Assembly: GCA_903902705.1 (NCBI GenBank)
Contig: CAIUVX010000158.1
Location: 1 to 42,058, forward strand
Length of the DNA stretch: 42,058 bases
Source of the DNA: an uncultured Methylococcales bacterium
GTDB lineage: Bacteria; Pseudomonadota; Gammaproteobacteria; Methylococcales; Methylomonadaceae
Direction of reading: 5' to 3'
The notes under the pieces were generated by a model. The model was not told the DNA's origin. It saw only the letters and a list, made by a program, of their open reading frames with translations, and made no database searches. A program made the translations under genes and the position numbers. Positions 16,075 through 24,535 of this stretch are shown piece by piece; position 1 is the first letter of the stretch, and each line of letters begins with the position of its first letter.

Positions 16075-16801
16075 TGACACCCTGTTTCAAACCAAAAGAA
16101 AATGTGAATTTGGCGCAGATGATCCACGGTTGCAAATGCGGGCGACTTTACCCGACGGCACGCCTAATTCTTTCGCCACCCATAAACAGCAATGGCTCTG
16201 GGATTGGCTATCACAAGGTTTTAAAATCGTGCCTGTGACGGCGCGTGATGTTCATGCCTTTGGGCGTTGTACGTTGCCGTTTCAAGAAGAAGTGGTGATT
16301 AATCACGGCGCGGTTATTTTGAATAAGCAGAGGCAAGTTGATGAGCTGTGGATGGCGCGGATGATGCAAACCTTACCCGTTTATCATGAAAAATTCTTCG
16401 ACTTATGGGCAGAGGTTGAGAGCTATTGCCAACAACAGCAAGGCTTTAAACCGCGCTTAGTTAATGATTTTAATATAACTTGGTACGGTTATATTAAACA
16501 CCAAGACCAAACGGAATCCACGTTAAAAATATTGTTGGATACCGTGATTAAACCCCATCCGAGTATTATCGATGGTAGTTTATACTGGCACATCAACGGC
16601 AATAATCTTGCAGTATTGCCAAAAATTATTAATAAAGAAGATGCAGTCAGTTATTTATTAGCACACTATAAAAGTCAGCATCCAGAGTTATTAACCTTTG
16701 GTGCGGGTGATAGTAAAACCGATGCAGCGTTTATTACCCTGTGTGATTACGCGCTGATTCCTAAGAATACCCAGTTGTTTAGAGCGTTGGTGGATGTGTA
16801 A
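16046..16801 (+). CDS. HAD-family phosphatase (Ter biosynthetic module)
   Basis: This 251-aa protein starts at ATG 16046 within the PRTase gene, giving a 29-base overlap; an in-frame upstream ATG at 16022 would add eight residues but moves the catalytic motif away from the N-terminus. HAD motif I is FLDLDDTLFQT with nucleophile Asp8 and acid Asp10; motif II is VPVTARD; motif IV is FGAGDSKTDAAFI near 218-230. It probably removes a phosphate from the product of the ATP-grasp and PRTase enzymes. A lyase of the HpcH/CitE type, often the fourth enzyme of this module, is absent downstream. Confidence 0.87.
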   Translation: MQRYIFLDLDDTLFQTKRKCEFGADDPRLQMRATLPDGTPNSFATHKQQWLWDWLSQGFKIVPVTARDVHAFGRCTLPFQEEVVINHGAVILNKQRQVDELWMARMMQTLPVYHEKFFDLWAEVESYCQQQQGFKPRLVNDFNITWYGYIKHQDQTESTLKILLDTVIKPHPSIIDGSLYWHINGNNLAVLPKIINKEDAVSYLLAHYKSQHPELLTFGAGDSKTDAAFITLCDYALIPKNTQLFRALVDV

Positions 16802-16845
16802 ACAGCGGGTTAGTGTTTGCCTTCTTTTGCAGCTTAAATCTGTAA

Positions 16846-17088
16846 TTACGCAATATCAAGCTCAAACTCGACTTTGTTGATGAGCAACCCGATAACGGTA
16901 TCATGCAATAATTCAAGTTTTGCAATTGAGTCGTTTCTTGCCGCTAAAAGTTTTTCGTAATTTTCTTTTACCAGTTTTGTGTTGGGGTAGTCTTTACCTA
17001 AGGTTTTCGTTTTCAGTTGTATGACTGCATTGAACGAGCCAACAAAGAAAAACGTAAGTAAGGCAGACAGTAACACAGAACCAAGCAT
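16846..17088 (-). CDS. possible 80-aa membrane-anchored fragment
   Basis: The open frame from ATG 17088 encodes a hydrophobic N-terminus (MLGSVLLSALLTFFFVGSFNAVIQ) and a charged helical tail (KENYEKLLAARNDSIAKLELLHDTVIGLLINKVEFELDIA). The ATG lies within the truncated NTF2-like coding remnant, so the frame probably represents the 3' end of another gene joined there by recombination. No ribosome binding site supports independent translation. No family is recognised. Confidence 0.3.
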   Translation of the reverse strand: MLGSVLLSALLTFFFVGSFNAVIQLKTKTLGKDYPNTKLVKENYEKLLAARNDSIAKLELLHDTVIGLLINKVEFELDIA

Positions 17089-17158
17089 CTTCTGTCATAC
17101 GAACTTTTTGTGTAGCAGTTTCTAGTGTGAAAGGAGGTAAAGGCGGTTTGGTTTCCAT
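17081..17158 (-). pseudogene. N-terminal remnant of an NTF2-like (DUF1348) gene
   Basis: On the minus strand from ATG 17158 the 26 residues METKPPLPPFTLETATQKVR plus MTEDAW match the start of DUF1348 / nuclear transport factor 2-like proteins, whose sequence normally continues with NxRDP. Here homology stops abruptly after DAW and the frame continues into unrelated, cysteine-rich sequence that ends at 16994. The gene has lost more than 100 codons. It lies between the Ter block and hoxH, marking a rearrangement border. Confidence 0.7.
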
Positions 17159-17289
17159 AGTGATACTCCATATTAAGATTAAAATACGGCTGTTCATAAG
17201 CTTAATAGAATGGCTTATTTTAGGCAACCTTACGCGGTTTCCATGTAAAATAGCAAATAGCTAATTAATCCACTTCTGCGAGAATCATC

Positions 17290-18777
17290 ATGTACGAACA
17301 TTTAGAAACGGCTGCATCTCCCGAAAACTTAAAACGTATTGTCATAGATCCTGTTTCACGAGTTGAAGGACACGGTAAAGTTACTTTACTTTTAGATGAA
17401 GATAATCACGTTCAACAAGCACGGTTACATATCGTTGAATTCCGTGGTTTTGAACGCTTTATTCAAGGTCGCCCGTATTGGGAATTGCCTGTGCTGGTGC
17501 AACGCTTATGCGGTATCTGCCCCGTCAGTCATCATCTTGCCGCAGCCAAAGCCATCGATCAACTAGTTGGTATCGACCCTGAAAACCTACCGCCCACTGC
17601 CGATAAATGTCGGCGTTTACTGCATTTTGGACAAGTTTTACAGTCTCACGCTCTGCATTTCTTTCATTTAGCTAGCCCCGATTTATTATTTGGTTTTGAT
17701 AGTGATATTTCAAAGCGCAGTGTCGTAGCAGTATTACAAGAGCATACTGACATTGGTTTACAAGGCGTAAAACTGCGTAAATTTGGGCAAGAAGTTATCC
17801 GCATGGTATCTGGCAAACGTATTCATGGCAGTAGCGCGGTTGCAGGTGGAGTGAATAAATCGCTGAACAAAGAAGAGCGCGATTATTTGCTGACAGATGT
17901 CGAGCAAATGATTGAATGGGCAGAATTTTCAGTGGCATTAATTGAAAAAGTCCATTTTTCAAATAAAGCCTTTCATGATGAATTTGCCACCATCAAATCC
18001 AGCTATATGGGCATGGTAACTAAAGAGGGTGGCTTAGAACTGTATCACGGTGGCTTACGCGCTAAACACGCCGACGGCAACACCATTTTCGATCAAGTCG
18101 ATTATTGCGAATACAACGACTACATTCATGAAGAAGTGCGCTCGTGGTCGTACATGAAGTTCCCGTATTTTCTCTCCTTAGGCAAACAAGATGGCTGGTA
18201 TCGTGTTGGACCTCTGGCACGAATGAATGTTTGCGATTACATCAGCACGCCTAAAGCCGAAGCCGCACGCAAAGTGTTCATGAACATCAGTGAAGATGCC
18301 ATGATCCATAGTACATTAGGCTATCATTGGGCGCGATTGATTGAAATATTGTATTGTGCAGAAGCCATTAAAGAACTGTTATACGATGCCGATATTATGG
18401 GTGATGACTTAGTCGCCACAGGCAAAAAACGCCTTGAAGGCATTGGTGTGATTGAAGCTCCACGCGGTACGCTGTTCCATCACTATCAAATTGATGAAAA
18501 TGACATTGTCACTAAAGCTAATTTGATAGTTTCCACCACCAGCAACAACCAAGCTATGAATGAATCAGTGCGCCAAGTCGCCGCGACGTATTTAGACGGC
18601 TTGGAAATTACCGAGCCGCTATTAAATCATTTAGAAGTCGCGATTCGAGCTTATGATCCCTGTTTATCCTGCGCCACTCACGCCTTAGGCAAAATGCCGT
18701 TGGAAGTGGAGTTGGTCAATGCCCAAGGTCAGCTTATTAAGCAGGTGTTTAAGAATAGTCAGGGTGATGTGGTTTAA
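17290..18777 (+). CDS. hoxH: NiFe hydrogenase large subunit (HoxH type)
   Basis: This 495-aa protein contains both nickel ligand motifs: RLCGICPVSHH near residues 72-82 and DPCLSCATH near 456-464. RIVIDPVSRVEGHGKV at the N-terminus and FRGFERFIQGRPYWE are typical of the NAD(P)-linked group 3 enzymes, closest to HoxH of the bidirectional hydrogenase. A C-terminal peptide of about 30 residues follows the last histidine and would be removed by a maturation protease. HoxF, HoxU, HoxY and the HoxW protease are not in the window: an NTF2 remnant lies before it and a hypothetical gene after it. Without a small subunit it cannot form an active enzyme unless partners are elsewhere. Confidence 0.9.
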   Translation: MYEHLETAASPENLKRIVIDPVSRVEGHGKVTLLLDEDNHVQQARLHIVEFRGFERFIQGRPYWELPVLVQRLCGICPVSHHLAAAKAIDQLVGIDPENLPPTADKCRRLLHFGQVLQSHALHFFHLASPDLLFGFDSDISKRSVVAVLQEHTDIGLQGVKLRKFGQEVIRMVSGKRIHGSSAVAGGVNKSLNKEERDYLLTDVEQMIEWAEFSVALIEKVHFSNKAFHDEFATIKSSYMGMVTKEGGLELYHGGLRAKHADGNTIFDQVDYCEYNDYIHEEVRSWSYMKFPYFLSLGKQDGWYRVGPLARMNVCDYISTPKAEAARKVFMNISEDAMIHSTLGYHWARLIEILYCAEAIKELLYDADIMGDDLVATGKKRLEGIGVIEAPRGTLFHHYQIDENDIVTKANLIVSTTSNNQAMNESVRQVAATYLDGLEITEPLLNHLEVAIRAYDPCLSCATHALGKMPLEVELVNAQGQLIKQVFKNSQGDVV

Positions 18778-18812
18778 GTTTTCGTCCACGAAAAACACCA
18801 AAATTTTTTAGG

Positions 18813-18837
18813 TTGGGCTGGAGCTGTTCCAGCCCAA
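18813..18837 (+). terminator. hairpin after hoxH
   Basis: TTGGGCTGGA (18813-18822) pairs perfectly with TCCAGCCCAA (18828-18837) over a 5-base loop, 36 bases after the hoxH stop. No T-run follows. The preceding TAGG and the later GGCTACAGC near 18890 recall the repeat at 13664-13785, so it may be a member of that family used as a terminator. Confidence 0.5.
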
Positions 18838-18931
18838 TATTTACTAAGCTAATGTGCTGGGTTGCTAATAGATGCAATTTAATCTACGCGGCTACAGCTG
18901 AATTTAACGTTAGTAGGCATCGTAAAAATTT

Positions 18932-19501
18932 ATGAAAAACTTAAAAATACAGGAGTTAATAAGTAACCAGACTGTATTCAAACAGATGCTTATAGAGTCA
19001 CTCAAAATACCTGTCGAATGCTTTGAATACCGAACGTTTGACGAGTGTCTCTGCTCAGCAAACTACTTCATCTGCTCAAAGAAAGAATGTACAAATTCAC
19101 AACAAGCTTTTGTGACACTTATAAATTATGAGTTACATTTTTACCAAGGATGGAATATCCACGAAACAAATGAAAAAGACCTAGACTCAATATCTAATAT
19201 TTGGCTAACTCCCTCTTTAAAACAGACTAAAACAAAAATTATTACCGCAAATGAATCGAGTAATGGAGTCGAAAGCATAGTAAATTCAATTGAGAACTGT
19301 ATAAATCAGAATATGACTTCAAATACTCCAGAACGGTGGGGAGTATTTCTAAATGATCGGCGAATTACTGGCAAACCTTCAATAATCACATCTCCCATTT
19401 CTGAACCAGTGATAGCATTAAACTATGAGTGGAACGACATTGAGCTATTTTACGAAACACCAAGTACATATGTACTTTTTTCTTGGGATACAGGAGCGTA
19501 G
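18932..19501 (+). CDS. hypothetical protein
   Basis: This 189-aa protein of unknown function starts with ATG 18932, without a clear ribosome binding site. It has no signal peptide or membrane segment. The N-terminal third is cysteine-bearing (VECFEYRTFDECLCSANYFICSKKEC), which could bind a metal or form disulfides; the C-terminus is aromatic and acidic (WNDIELFYETPSTYVLFSWDTG). It is AT-rich compared with hoxH and the ribosomal genes on either side, suggesting later acquisition. Confidence 0.6.
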   Translation: MKNLKIQELISNQTVFKQMLIESLKIPVECFEYRTFDECLCSANYFICSKKECTNSQQAFVTLINYELHFYQGWNIHETNEKDLDSISNIWLTPSLKQTKTKIITANESSNGVESIVNSIENCINQNMTSNTPERWGVFLNDRRITGKPSIITSPISEPVIALNYEWNDIELFYETPSTYVLFSWDTGA

Positions 19502-19770
19502 CCATGTAGATTTTTTGCCCACACATTAAAAAAACGTTGGGCAGAAAAATATGTCCAGCCCACACTTGAAACGCTTACACATTATTACAATGTATCGGTT
19601 TTCACTCTTATGTCTACCACTTTAGTGAGCAACGACAAAATCGTAAGTTATCGATACGCACTACACCTAAACTTGGGGTAGATGACAGTGTTATCTCATT
19701 AAATCAAATGATTTTAAAAAGTTAAATGAAGTAATCTTGACTGCATTTGTTTAGTTGAATCCAAGTTTAC

Positions 19771-19799
19771 TTTTCAATGACTAAAAAAAACATTATAAT
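19771..19799 (+). promoter_or_regulatory. probable promoter of the rpsF operon
   Basis: TATAAT at 19794-19799 is preceded at 17 bases by TTTTCA (19771-19776), a fair sigma-70 match, with an A-tract in the spacer. Transcription would start near 19806 and give a leader of about 75 bases. The remainder of 19502-19770 shows only weak inverted repeats and no gene. Confidence 0.6.
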
Positions 19800-19811
19800 G
19801 TTGGGTTCAAC

Positions 19812-19861
19812 GGAGCATCCCGCTCCTCCTTGCTTTATCCTCTTTAGACAACGAGGGAAGG
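19812..19861 (+). promoter_or_regulatory. rpsF leader hairpins, possible S6:S18 autoregulatory site
   Basis: GGAGC (19812-19816) pairs with GCTCC (19822-19826) around ATCCC. Immediately after, CCTT (19828-19831) can pair with AAGG (19858-19861) enclosing CCTC/GAGG (19839-19842 / 19853-19856). In many bacteria the S6:S18 complex binds a CCG-containing structure in the rpsF leader to limit its own synthesis. A CCG lies at 19820-19822. The position suits this role, but I cannot confirm the consensus fold by eye. Confidence 0.4.
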
Positions 19862-19881
19862 CTTAACCAGAAGGAAAAATA

Positions 19882-20346
19882 ATGCGACATTATGAAATTG
19901 TCTTTTTAGTCCATCCTGATCAAAGTTCTCAGGTTCCTGCGATGATTGATCGTTATCGGTCAACTATCGAATCTGCCGCTGGCAAAATTCACCGTTTAGA
20001 AGATTGGGGTCGTAGACACTTAGCGTACCCTATCAAAAAAATTCATAAAGCGCATTATGTGCTATTAAATGTTGAATGTGACCAAGCCACTTTGGATGAA
20101 TTAGAAAGTAGCTTCCGTTTTAATGATGCTATTTTGCGTAGCTTGACGTTGGTACAAAAACAGGCAATTACTGAGCCTTCTATCATTGCCACAACGACAG
20201 CAGACGAGCATAAAGCCTCTGAAAACAGAGCAAAAGATGCTGCCGCTAGAGAAGCCGCCGCCGCACTTGTAACAGGCAATAACCTCGATGATGATTTAGA
20301 CGATGCCGATGAAGATTTCGATGCCGATGAAATCACTGCTGAATAA
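19882..20346 (+). CDS. rpsF: 30S ribosomal protein S6 with long acidic tail
   Basis: [46 protein letters not shown] and FNDAILRSL are standard S6 motifs over residues 1-100. S6 pairs with S18 on the platform of the small subunit. The protein has 154 residues; after the core comes an alanine-rich helix ([14 protein letters not shown]) and a strongly acidic end ([15 protein letters not shown]). In E. coli a glutamate tail on S6 is added partly after translation; here a long acidic tail is genetically encoded. It starts at ATG 19882 behind AAGGA. It heads an operon with rpsR, a DUF2232 gene and rplI. Confidence 0.97.
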   Translation: MRHYEIVFLVHPDQSSQVPAMIDRYRSTIESAAGKIHRLEDWGRRHLAYPIKKIHKAHYVLLNVECDQATLDELESSFRFNDAILRSLTLVQKQAITEPSIIATTTADEHKASENRAKDAAAREAAAALVTGNNLDDDLDDADEDFDADEITAE

Positions 20347-20376
20347 TCCTTTAACACTGAGATAACGAGAATTCGT

Positions 20377-20604
20377 ATGGCCCGTAATATTAGACGCAAA
20401 AAATTCTGCCGCTTCAGTTCAGAAGGTGGCACAGAGATTGATTACAAAGACCTGAATCTATTAGGTGATTATGTTACCGAAACTGGCAAGATCGTTCCTA
20501 GCCGTATCACTGGCACCAGTGCTAAGTACCAAAGACAACTGTGTGTTGCAATTAAACGTGCGCGTTTTATTGCCTTGTTGCCTTATTGCGACGCGCATAA
20601 ATAA
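20377..20604 (+). CDS. rpsR: 30S ribosomal protein S18
   Basis: This 75-aa basic protein with [47 protein letters not shown] and [15 protein letters not shown] has the full S18 signature and normal length. It binds 16S rRNA with S6. It starts at ATG 20377 behind AACGAGA, 30 bases after rpsF, in the usual order. Confidence 0.98.
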   Translation: MARNIRRKKFCRFSSEGGTEIDYKDLNLLGDYVTETGKIVPSRITGTSAKYQRQLCVAIKRARFIALLPYCDAHK

Positions 20605-20624
20605 CTGAACAGTTAGGCGAGTCA

Positions 20625-21551
20625 GTGAGTTTTTTAGCGGCGTTTATCATGCGAGGCAGGATGCAAGCCATTTTGGTGGCATCTTTGTTGACGTGGGTAT
20701 CGCCCTTTATACACCCGCTGATTAAGCCTTTCGTCATCATTGTAAGTTTTGCCACTATTGCGTTAGTCACCCTAAGACGGGGCGCGTTAGAAGGGTTTTA
20801 TATACTGTTTGCTTCCACTGCTGTTGCCGCTTTAGGGGCATTATTGGTAGCTGGGTATGACTTTTTTATCGTGATGTTGCTGTCTTGCTTAATAATGTGG
20901 TTGCCCGTCTGGTTGATTGCTATTGTATTAAGAGAGGGTCGGCGGTTAGCGTGGGCAATTGAGTGTGCCGTATTTATCGCCGTATTGGGCGTTGTTGGCT
21001 TTTATATCTACGCGACTGATCCAGCGGCAATTTGGCAAGAAGTGTTCGCGCCGTTTTTAGACATACTACCTGCGGAAGTACCTGTTGAAGAAATACGCAA
21101 TCAGGTAAACATCGGCTCGCACTATATGACAGGCGTGTTTGCAGCCAGCACACTATTTGCTGTGTTGTTTAGCATATTTTTAGGGCGTTGGTGGCAGTCG
21201 GTACTTTATAATCCAAATGGATTTAAAGAGGAGTTTTTGTCCATACGGACAGGTTATCGCTTAGCTATAGCCAGCATTCTTGTTATTGCTGTGGCAAAAT
21301 TCACCTCTGGATTGTTCGCAGAAATGGCATGGAATATCACTATTTTGCTGTTTGTGTTGTATTTATTTATGGGTACATCCGTATTGCATACCGTGTTTTC
21401 CTCCATGAAACAGAGTAAGTATTTAGTGCCGACGTTCTATATCACAATGTTTTTGATTCCCCATGCCATGTTGCCTGTCGCTTTAGTAGGGCTGTTTGAT
21501 GCGTGGTTTAACTTACGAAAAATACCATCGGCATCCTCCTCTAAGGGATAG
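20625..21551 (+). CDS. DUF2232 membrane protein
   Basis: This 308-aa integral membrane protein has about eight hydrophobic segments. It starts at GTG 20625, giving MSFLAAFIMRGRMQAILVA; the IMRGRMQA stretch is typical of gammaproteobacterial DUF2232 proteins encoded between rpsR and rplI. An ATG at 20649 is an alternative that would cut this motif. The C-terminus has SVLHTVFSSMKQSKYLV and LVALFDAWFNLRK-like features (actual LVGLFDAWFNLRKI). Function is unknown; the conserved place in the ribosomal operon suggests co-expression with translation genes. Confidence 0.88.
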   Translation: MSFLAAFIMRGRMQAILVASLLTWVSPFIHPLIKPFVIIVSFATIALVTLRRGALEGFYILFASTAVAALGALLVAGYDFFIVMLLSCLIMWLPVWLIAIVLREGRRLAWAIECAVFIAVLGVVGFYIYATDPAAIWQEVFAPFLDILPAEVPVEEIRNQVNIGSHYMTGVFAASTLFAVLFSIFLGRWWQSVLYNPNGFKEEFLSIRTGYRLAIASILVIAVAKFTSGLFAEMAWNITILLFVLYLFMGTSVLHTVFSSMKQSKYLVPTFYITMFLIPHAMLPVALVGLFDAWFNLRKIPSASSSKG

Positions 21552-21589
21552 TTTGTCGATCATTAACCGAAAACTGAGGTATTACAAAG

Positions 21590-22039
21590 ATGGAAGTTAT
21601 TCTTCTTGAAAAGATAGCAAACTTGGGTAATCTTGGCGATAGAGTCACTATCAAAAAGGGTTACGGTAGAAACTATCTCGTTCCACAAGGTAAAGCTGTT
21701 CCTGCAACAGTCAGTAAAATTGCTGAATTTGAAGTGCGTCGTGCAGAACTTGAACAAGCCGCCACTGAAAAATTATTGGCAGCGCAAGCACGCGCTACTG
21801 CATTGGCAAAATTGGCTGTTGTCATCACTCACAAAGCAGGCGATGAAGGTCGTTTGTTTGGTTCTGTTGGCACACAAGCGATTGCTGAAGCCATTACTGC
21901 TGCTGGTGAAGCCGTAGAAAAACACGAAGTTCGTTTACCTCATGGCACTATTCGCCATATTGGTGATTACGAAGTTGTGGTTCATCTGCATAGCGATGTC
22001 AACGCAACGATTTCAGTCAAAATTGCGCCTGAAGCTTAA
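21590..22039 (+). CDS. rplI: 50S ribosomal protein L9
   Basis: This 149-aa protein begins [40 protein letters not shown], the classic L9 N-terminal domain, followed by the long connecting helix and a C-terminal RNA-binding domain with [18 protein letters not shown] and [24 protein letters not shown]9 binds 23S rRNA near the L1 stalk. It is the last gene of the rpsF operon here; dnaB, its frequent downstream neighbour, is not present. Confidence 0.98.
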   Translation: MEVILLEKIANLGNLGDRVTIKKGYGRNYLVPQGKAVPATVSKIAEFEVRRAELEQAATEKLLAAQARATALAKLAVVITHKAGDEGRLFGSVGTQAIAEAITAAGEAVEKHEVRLPHGTIRHIGDYEVVVHLHSDVNATISVKIAPEA

Positions 22040-22064
22040 TCGTTAAAGCGGAACATCTACAGTC

Positions 22065-22097
22065 AGACCTTTCAGGTTATTGAAACCTGAAAGGTCT
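22065..22097 (+). terminator. terminator-like hairpin after rplI, AGACCT/AGGTCT repeat type
   Basis: The 14-bp perfect arms at 22065-22078 and 22084-22097 (AGACCTTTCAGGTT and its complement) enclose ATTGA. A short CTTTAT follows, so it may stop transcription after rplI. Its outer AGACCT and AGGTCT match those of the palindrome at 5266-5298. It ends about 20 bases before the waaA start. Confidence 0.7.
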
Positions 22098-22117
22098 CTT
22101 TATCCCGCCTCAACACT

Positions 22118-23380
22118 ATGCGCATTCTTTATTCCGCTGTTTTTTATTTAATCATTCCTTTTGTGTTATTGCGTCTATACTGGCGCGGCTTTAAAACACC
22201 CCATCATCGACTTCGATGGAATGAGCGTTTCGCGCTTTATTCCGAGCAATATCCACAAGGTGTTATTTGGTTTCACGCCGTTTCTGTCGGTGAAGTAGAA
22301 GCTCTGTTTCCTTTAGTAACGCAGATACAAACCCTGCATTCTGGCAGTCCAATACTGATTACCACCATGACTCCTACTGGTTCGGCGCGTGTTAAAGCCG
22401 TGCTGGGCGATACGGTCACTCATGTGTATGTGCCTTACGATTTACCCGATGCGGTTAATCGCTTCATGACACACTTTAAGCCCAAATTAGCGGTGATGAT
22501 AGAAACCGAAATCTGGCCTAATTTATTTGCCCATTGCGGCAAAAACAATATTCCCTTGTACATTGTCAATGCCCGCATTGCAGCAAAATCAGTGTCCAAT
22601 TATCAAAAGCTATCCGCTTTGATTCATCCCGCATTAGCACACGTTTTATTGATTGCCACTCAAACCCAAGCCGATGCCGAACGCTTCATTGCTATTGGTG
22701 GCATCAAAGACAAAGTTAAAAACCTAGGCAATATCAAGTTTGATGTCGAAATTGCCCCAGAAACCATCGCGCAAGGCTTACGCTTAAAAGCAGATTTGTT
22801 TAACAAGCGTTTTGTGTGGCTGATTGCCAGCACCCACAAAGACGAAGAAGCGATTTTTTTAGAACTTTACGACACTCTAAAAGCACGCATTCCTGAATTA
22901 TTATTAGTCATCGTTCCCAGACATCAACAGCGTTTTACAGACGTAAAAAAACTCTGTGAGGCACACAATGCCACCGTCATGCGGAGCAACAACGCTCCAG
23001 TCACCGCTAAAACAGACATTTATGTCGTCGATAGCATTGGCGAATTAAAAATGTTTTATGCCGCAGCAGATATTGCCTTTGTTGGTGGCAGCATGGTTGC
23101 CGCAGGGGGACATAATATTCTCGAAGCAGCCGCAGTCGGTGTGCCTGTGTTATTTGGCGCGTTTATGACTAACTTTCAAGACATAGCCGATGGCGTATTA
23201 AAACAGCAAGCCGCCATACAATGCCAAACTAAAGAAGACGTGGTGCAAGCTGTGCTAACCTTATACCAACAACCCATTTATAGAGCCGAGTTGATTGCCA
23301 ACGGTAAAACCTTTATTCGTGACAATCAGGGAACAGTGATTAGAATTTGCCAGTTATTTGAAACTGCACTTAAGTTTTGA
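22118..23380 (+). CDS. waaA: 3-deoxy-D-manno-octulosonic acid (Kdo) transferase
   Basis: This 420-aa GT30-family enzyme transfers Kdo from CMP-Kdo to lipid A precursor at the inner membrane. Features are an N-terminal membrane anchor (LYSAVFYLIIPFVLLRLYWRG), WFHAVSVGEVEALFPLV with the catalytic glutamate, TTMTPTGSARVKAVLG, VMIETEIWPNL, STHKDEEAIFLE, and the nucleotide-binding FVGGSMVAAGGHNILEAAAVGVPVLFG. Length is normal. It starts at ATG 22118, 20 bases after the hairpin. It runs convergently toward aroC. Confidence 0.96.
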   Translation: MRILYSAVFYLIIPFVLLRLYWRGFKTPHHRLRWNERFALYSEQYPQGVIWFHAVSVGEVEALFPLVTQIQTLHSGSPILITTMTPTGSARVKAVLGDTVTHVYVPYDLPDAVNRFMTHFKPKLAVMIETEIWPNLFAHCGKNNIPLYIVNARIAAKSVSNYQKLSALIHPALAHVLLIATQTQADAERFIAIGGIKDKVKNLGNIKFDVEIAPETIAQGLRLKADLFNKRFVWLIASTHKDEEAIFLELYDTLKARIPELLLVIVPRHQQRFTDVKKLCEAHNATVMRSNNAPVTAKTDIYVVDSIGELKMFYAAADIAFVGGSMVAAGGHNILEAAAVGVPVLFGAFMTNFQDIADGVLKQQAAIQCQTKEDVVQAVLTLYQQPIYRAELIANGKTFIRDNQGTVIRICQLFETALKF

Positions 23381-23385
23381 AGTAT

Positions 23386-23420
23386 CAGGTTGAGTTGTCG
23401 TTTTTTTGCAACCCAACCTG
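23386..23420. terminator. hairpin between convergent waaA and aroC
   Basis: CAGGTTGAGTTG (23386-23397) pairs with CAACCCAACCTG (23409-23420) with one mismatch; the loop holds seven T. It sits 5 bases after waaA and 23 before the aroC stop on the other strand, a good place for a two-way terminator. The stem sequence resembles the GTAGGTTGGGTTG element at 13664-13785. Confidence 0.6.
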
Positions 23421-23443
23421 TAGTTAATTTTGCTATAAACGGC

Positions 23444-24532
23444 TTACCTCAAGGTTGGCAAACCTGTATTGACTCCTGCATTTTGCGCTCGATGCCGTAA
23501 ATAGTGATCCATTAATACAATCGCCATCATCGCTTCGGCAATCGGTGTGGCACGAATACCGACGCAGGGATCATGACGACCTTCGGTAACGACATCAATC
23601 GCCTCACCTTTGGCATTGATACTTTTACCCGCCAAACGCAAACTAGACGTGGGTTTTAAGGCGATGCTGGCGGTAATGTTTTGACCACTGGAAATGCCGC
23701 CTAAAATCCCCCCTGCGTGATTACTTAAAAAACCTTCTGGGGTGATTTCATCACGAAAATCGGTGCCTTTGCTGTTAATACAGGCAAAACCATCACCTAT
23801 TTCTACGCCTTTGACGGCGTTGATGCTCATTAAAGCGTAGGCTAATTCAGCATCTAAACGGTCAAAAATAGGTTCACCCAAACCTGCGGGTACATTGCTG
23901 GCGACCACTTCAATACGCGCACCGATGGAGTTGCCTTCTTTGCGTAGCGCGTCCATATAGGCTTCCATTTCAGCAACTTTATCAATGTCGGGACAGAAAA
24001 ACGCATTAGTTTCGACAATTGACCAATCTAATTTTTCAATTTTAATCGGACCTAGTTGCGATAAATAACCGCGAATTTCAATCCCCGCTTGTTGTTGTAA
24101 ATATTTTTTGGCAATTGCACCCGCAGCAACACGCATGGCGGTTTCACGCGCCGATGAACGCCCACCGCCACGATAATCCCGAAAGCCGTATTTTTGATGA
24201 TAGGTGTAATCGGCGTGACCAGGTCTAAAAGTATCGGCAATTTTTGAATAATCTTTCGAGCGTTGGTCGGTGTTTTCAATTAACAACCCGATGGGTGTGC
24301 CTGTGGTTTTACCTTCAAACACACCTGATAAAATTTTTACTTCATCGGCTTCACGGCGTTGAGTGGTATGGCGTGATGTACCTGGTTTGCGTCTATTCAA
24401 ATCGCCTTGTATATCGGTTTCGCTCAGTTCTAATCCAGCGGGGCAACCATCAATGATGCAGCCAATAGCTACACCATGACTTTCGCCAAATGAGGTGACG
24501 GTAAATAATTTTCCTATGGTGTTTCCAGACAT
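23444..24532 (-). CDS. aroC: chorismate synthase
   Basis: This 362-aa enzyme performs the last shikimate-pathway step, from 5-enolpyruvylshikimate 3-phosphate to chorismate, using reduced FMN. Signatures are [19 protein letters not shown] near residue 17, the RRKPG and [23 protein letters not shown] stretch, [27 protein letters not shown] near 105-131, and GGISSGQNI. Length matches the family. It starts at ATG 24532, three bases after the prmB stop, so the two form one operon. Confidence 0.97.
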   Translation of the reverse strand: MSGNTIGKLFTVTSFGESHGVAIGCIIDGCPAGLELSETDIQGDLNRRKPGTSRHTTQRREADEVKILSGVFEGKTTGTPIGLLIENTDQRSKDYSKIADTFRPGHADYTYHQKYGFRDYRGGGRSSARETAMRVAAGAIAKKYLQQQAGIEIRGYLSQLGPIKIEKLDWSIVETNAFFCPDIDKVAEMEAYMDALRKEGNSIGARIEVVASNVPAGLGEPIFDRLDAELAYALMSINAVKGVEIGDGFACINSKGTDFRDEITPEGFLSNHAGGILGGISSGQNITASIALKPTSSLRLAGKSINAKGEAIDVVTEGRHDPCVGIRATPIAEAMMAIVLMDHYLRHRAQNAGVNTGLPTLR

Positions 24533-24535
24533 GAG

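Noticed and set aside
19612-19686. Possible large stem (TCTACC with GGTAGA) upstream of rpsF
   Set aside because: Only the outer six bases and scattered inner bases pair; not distinguishable from chance by eye.
20055-20432. 125-codon minus-strand frame rich in serine and alanine
   Set aside because: Reverse reading of the acidic S6 tail and of rpsR; a codon-bias shadow.
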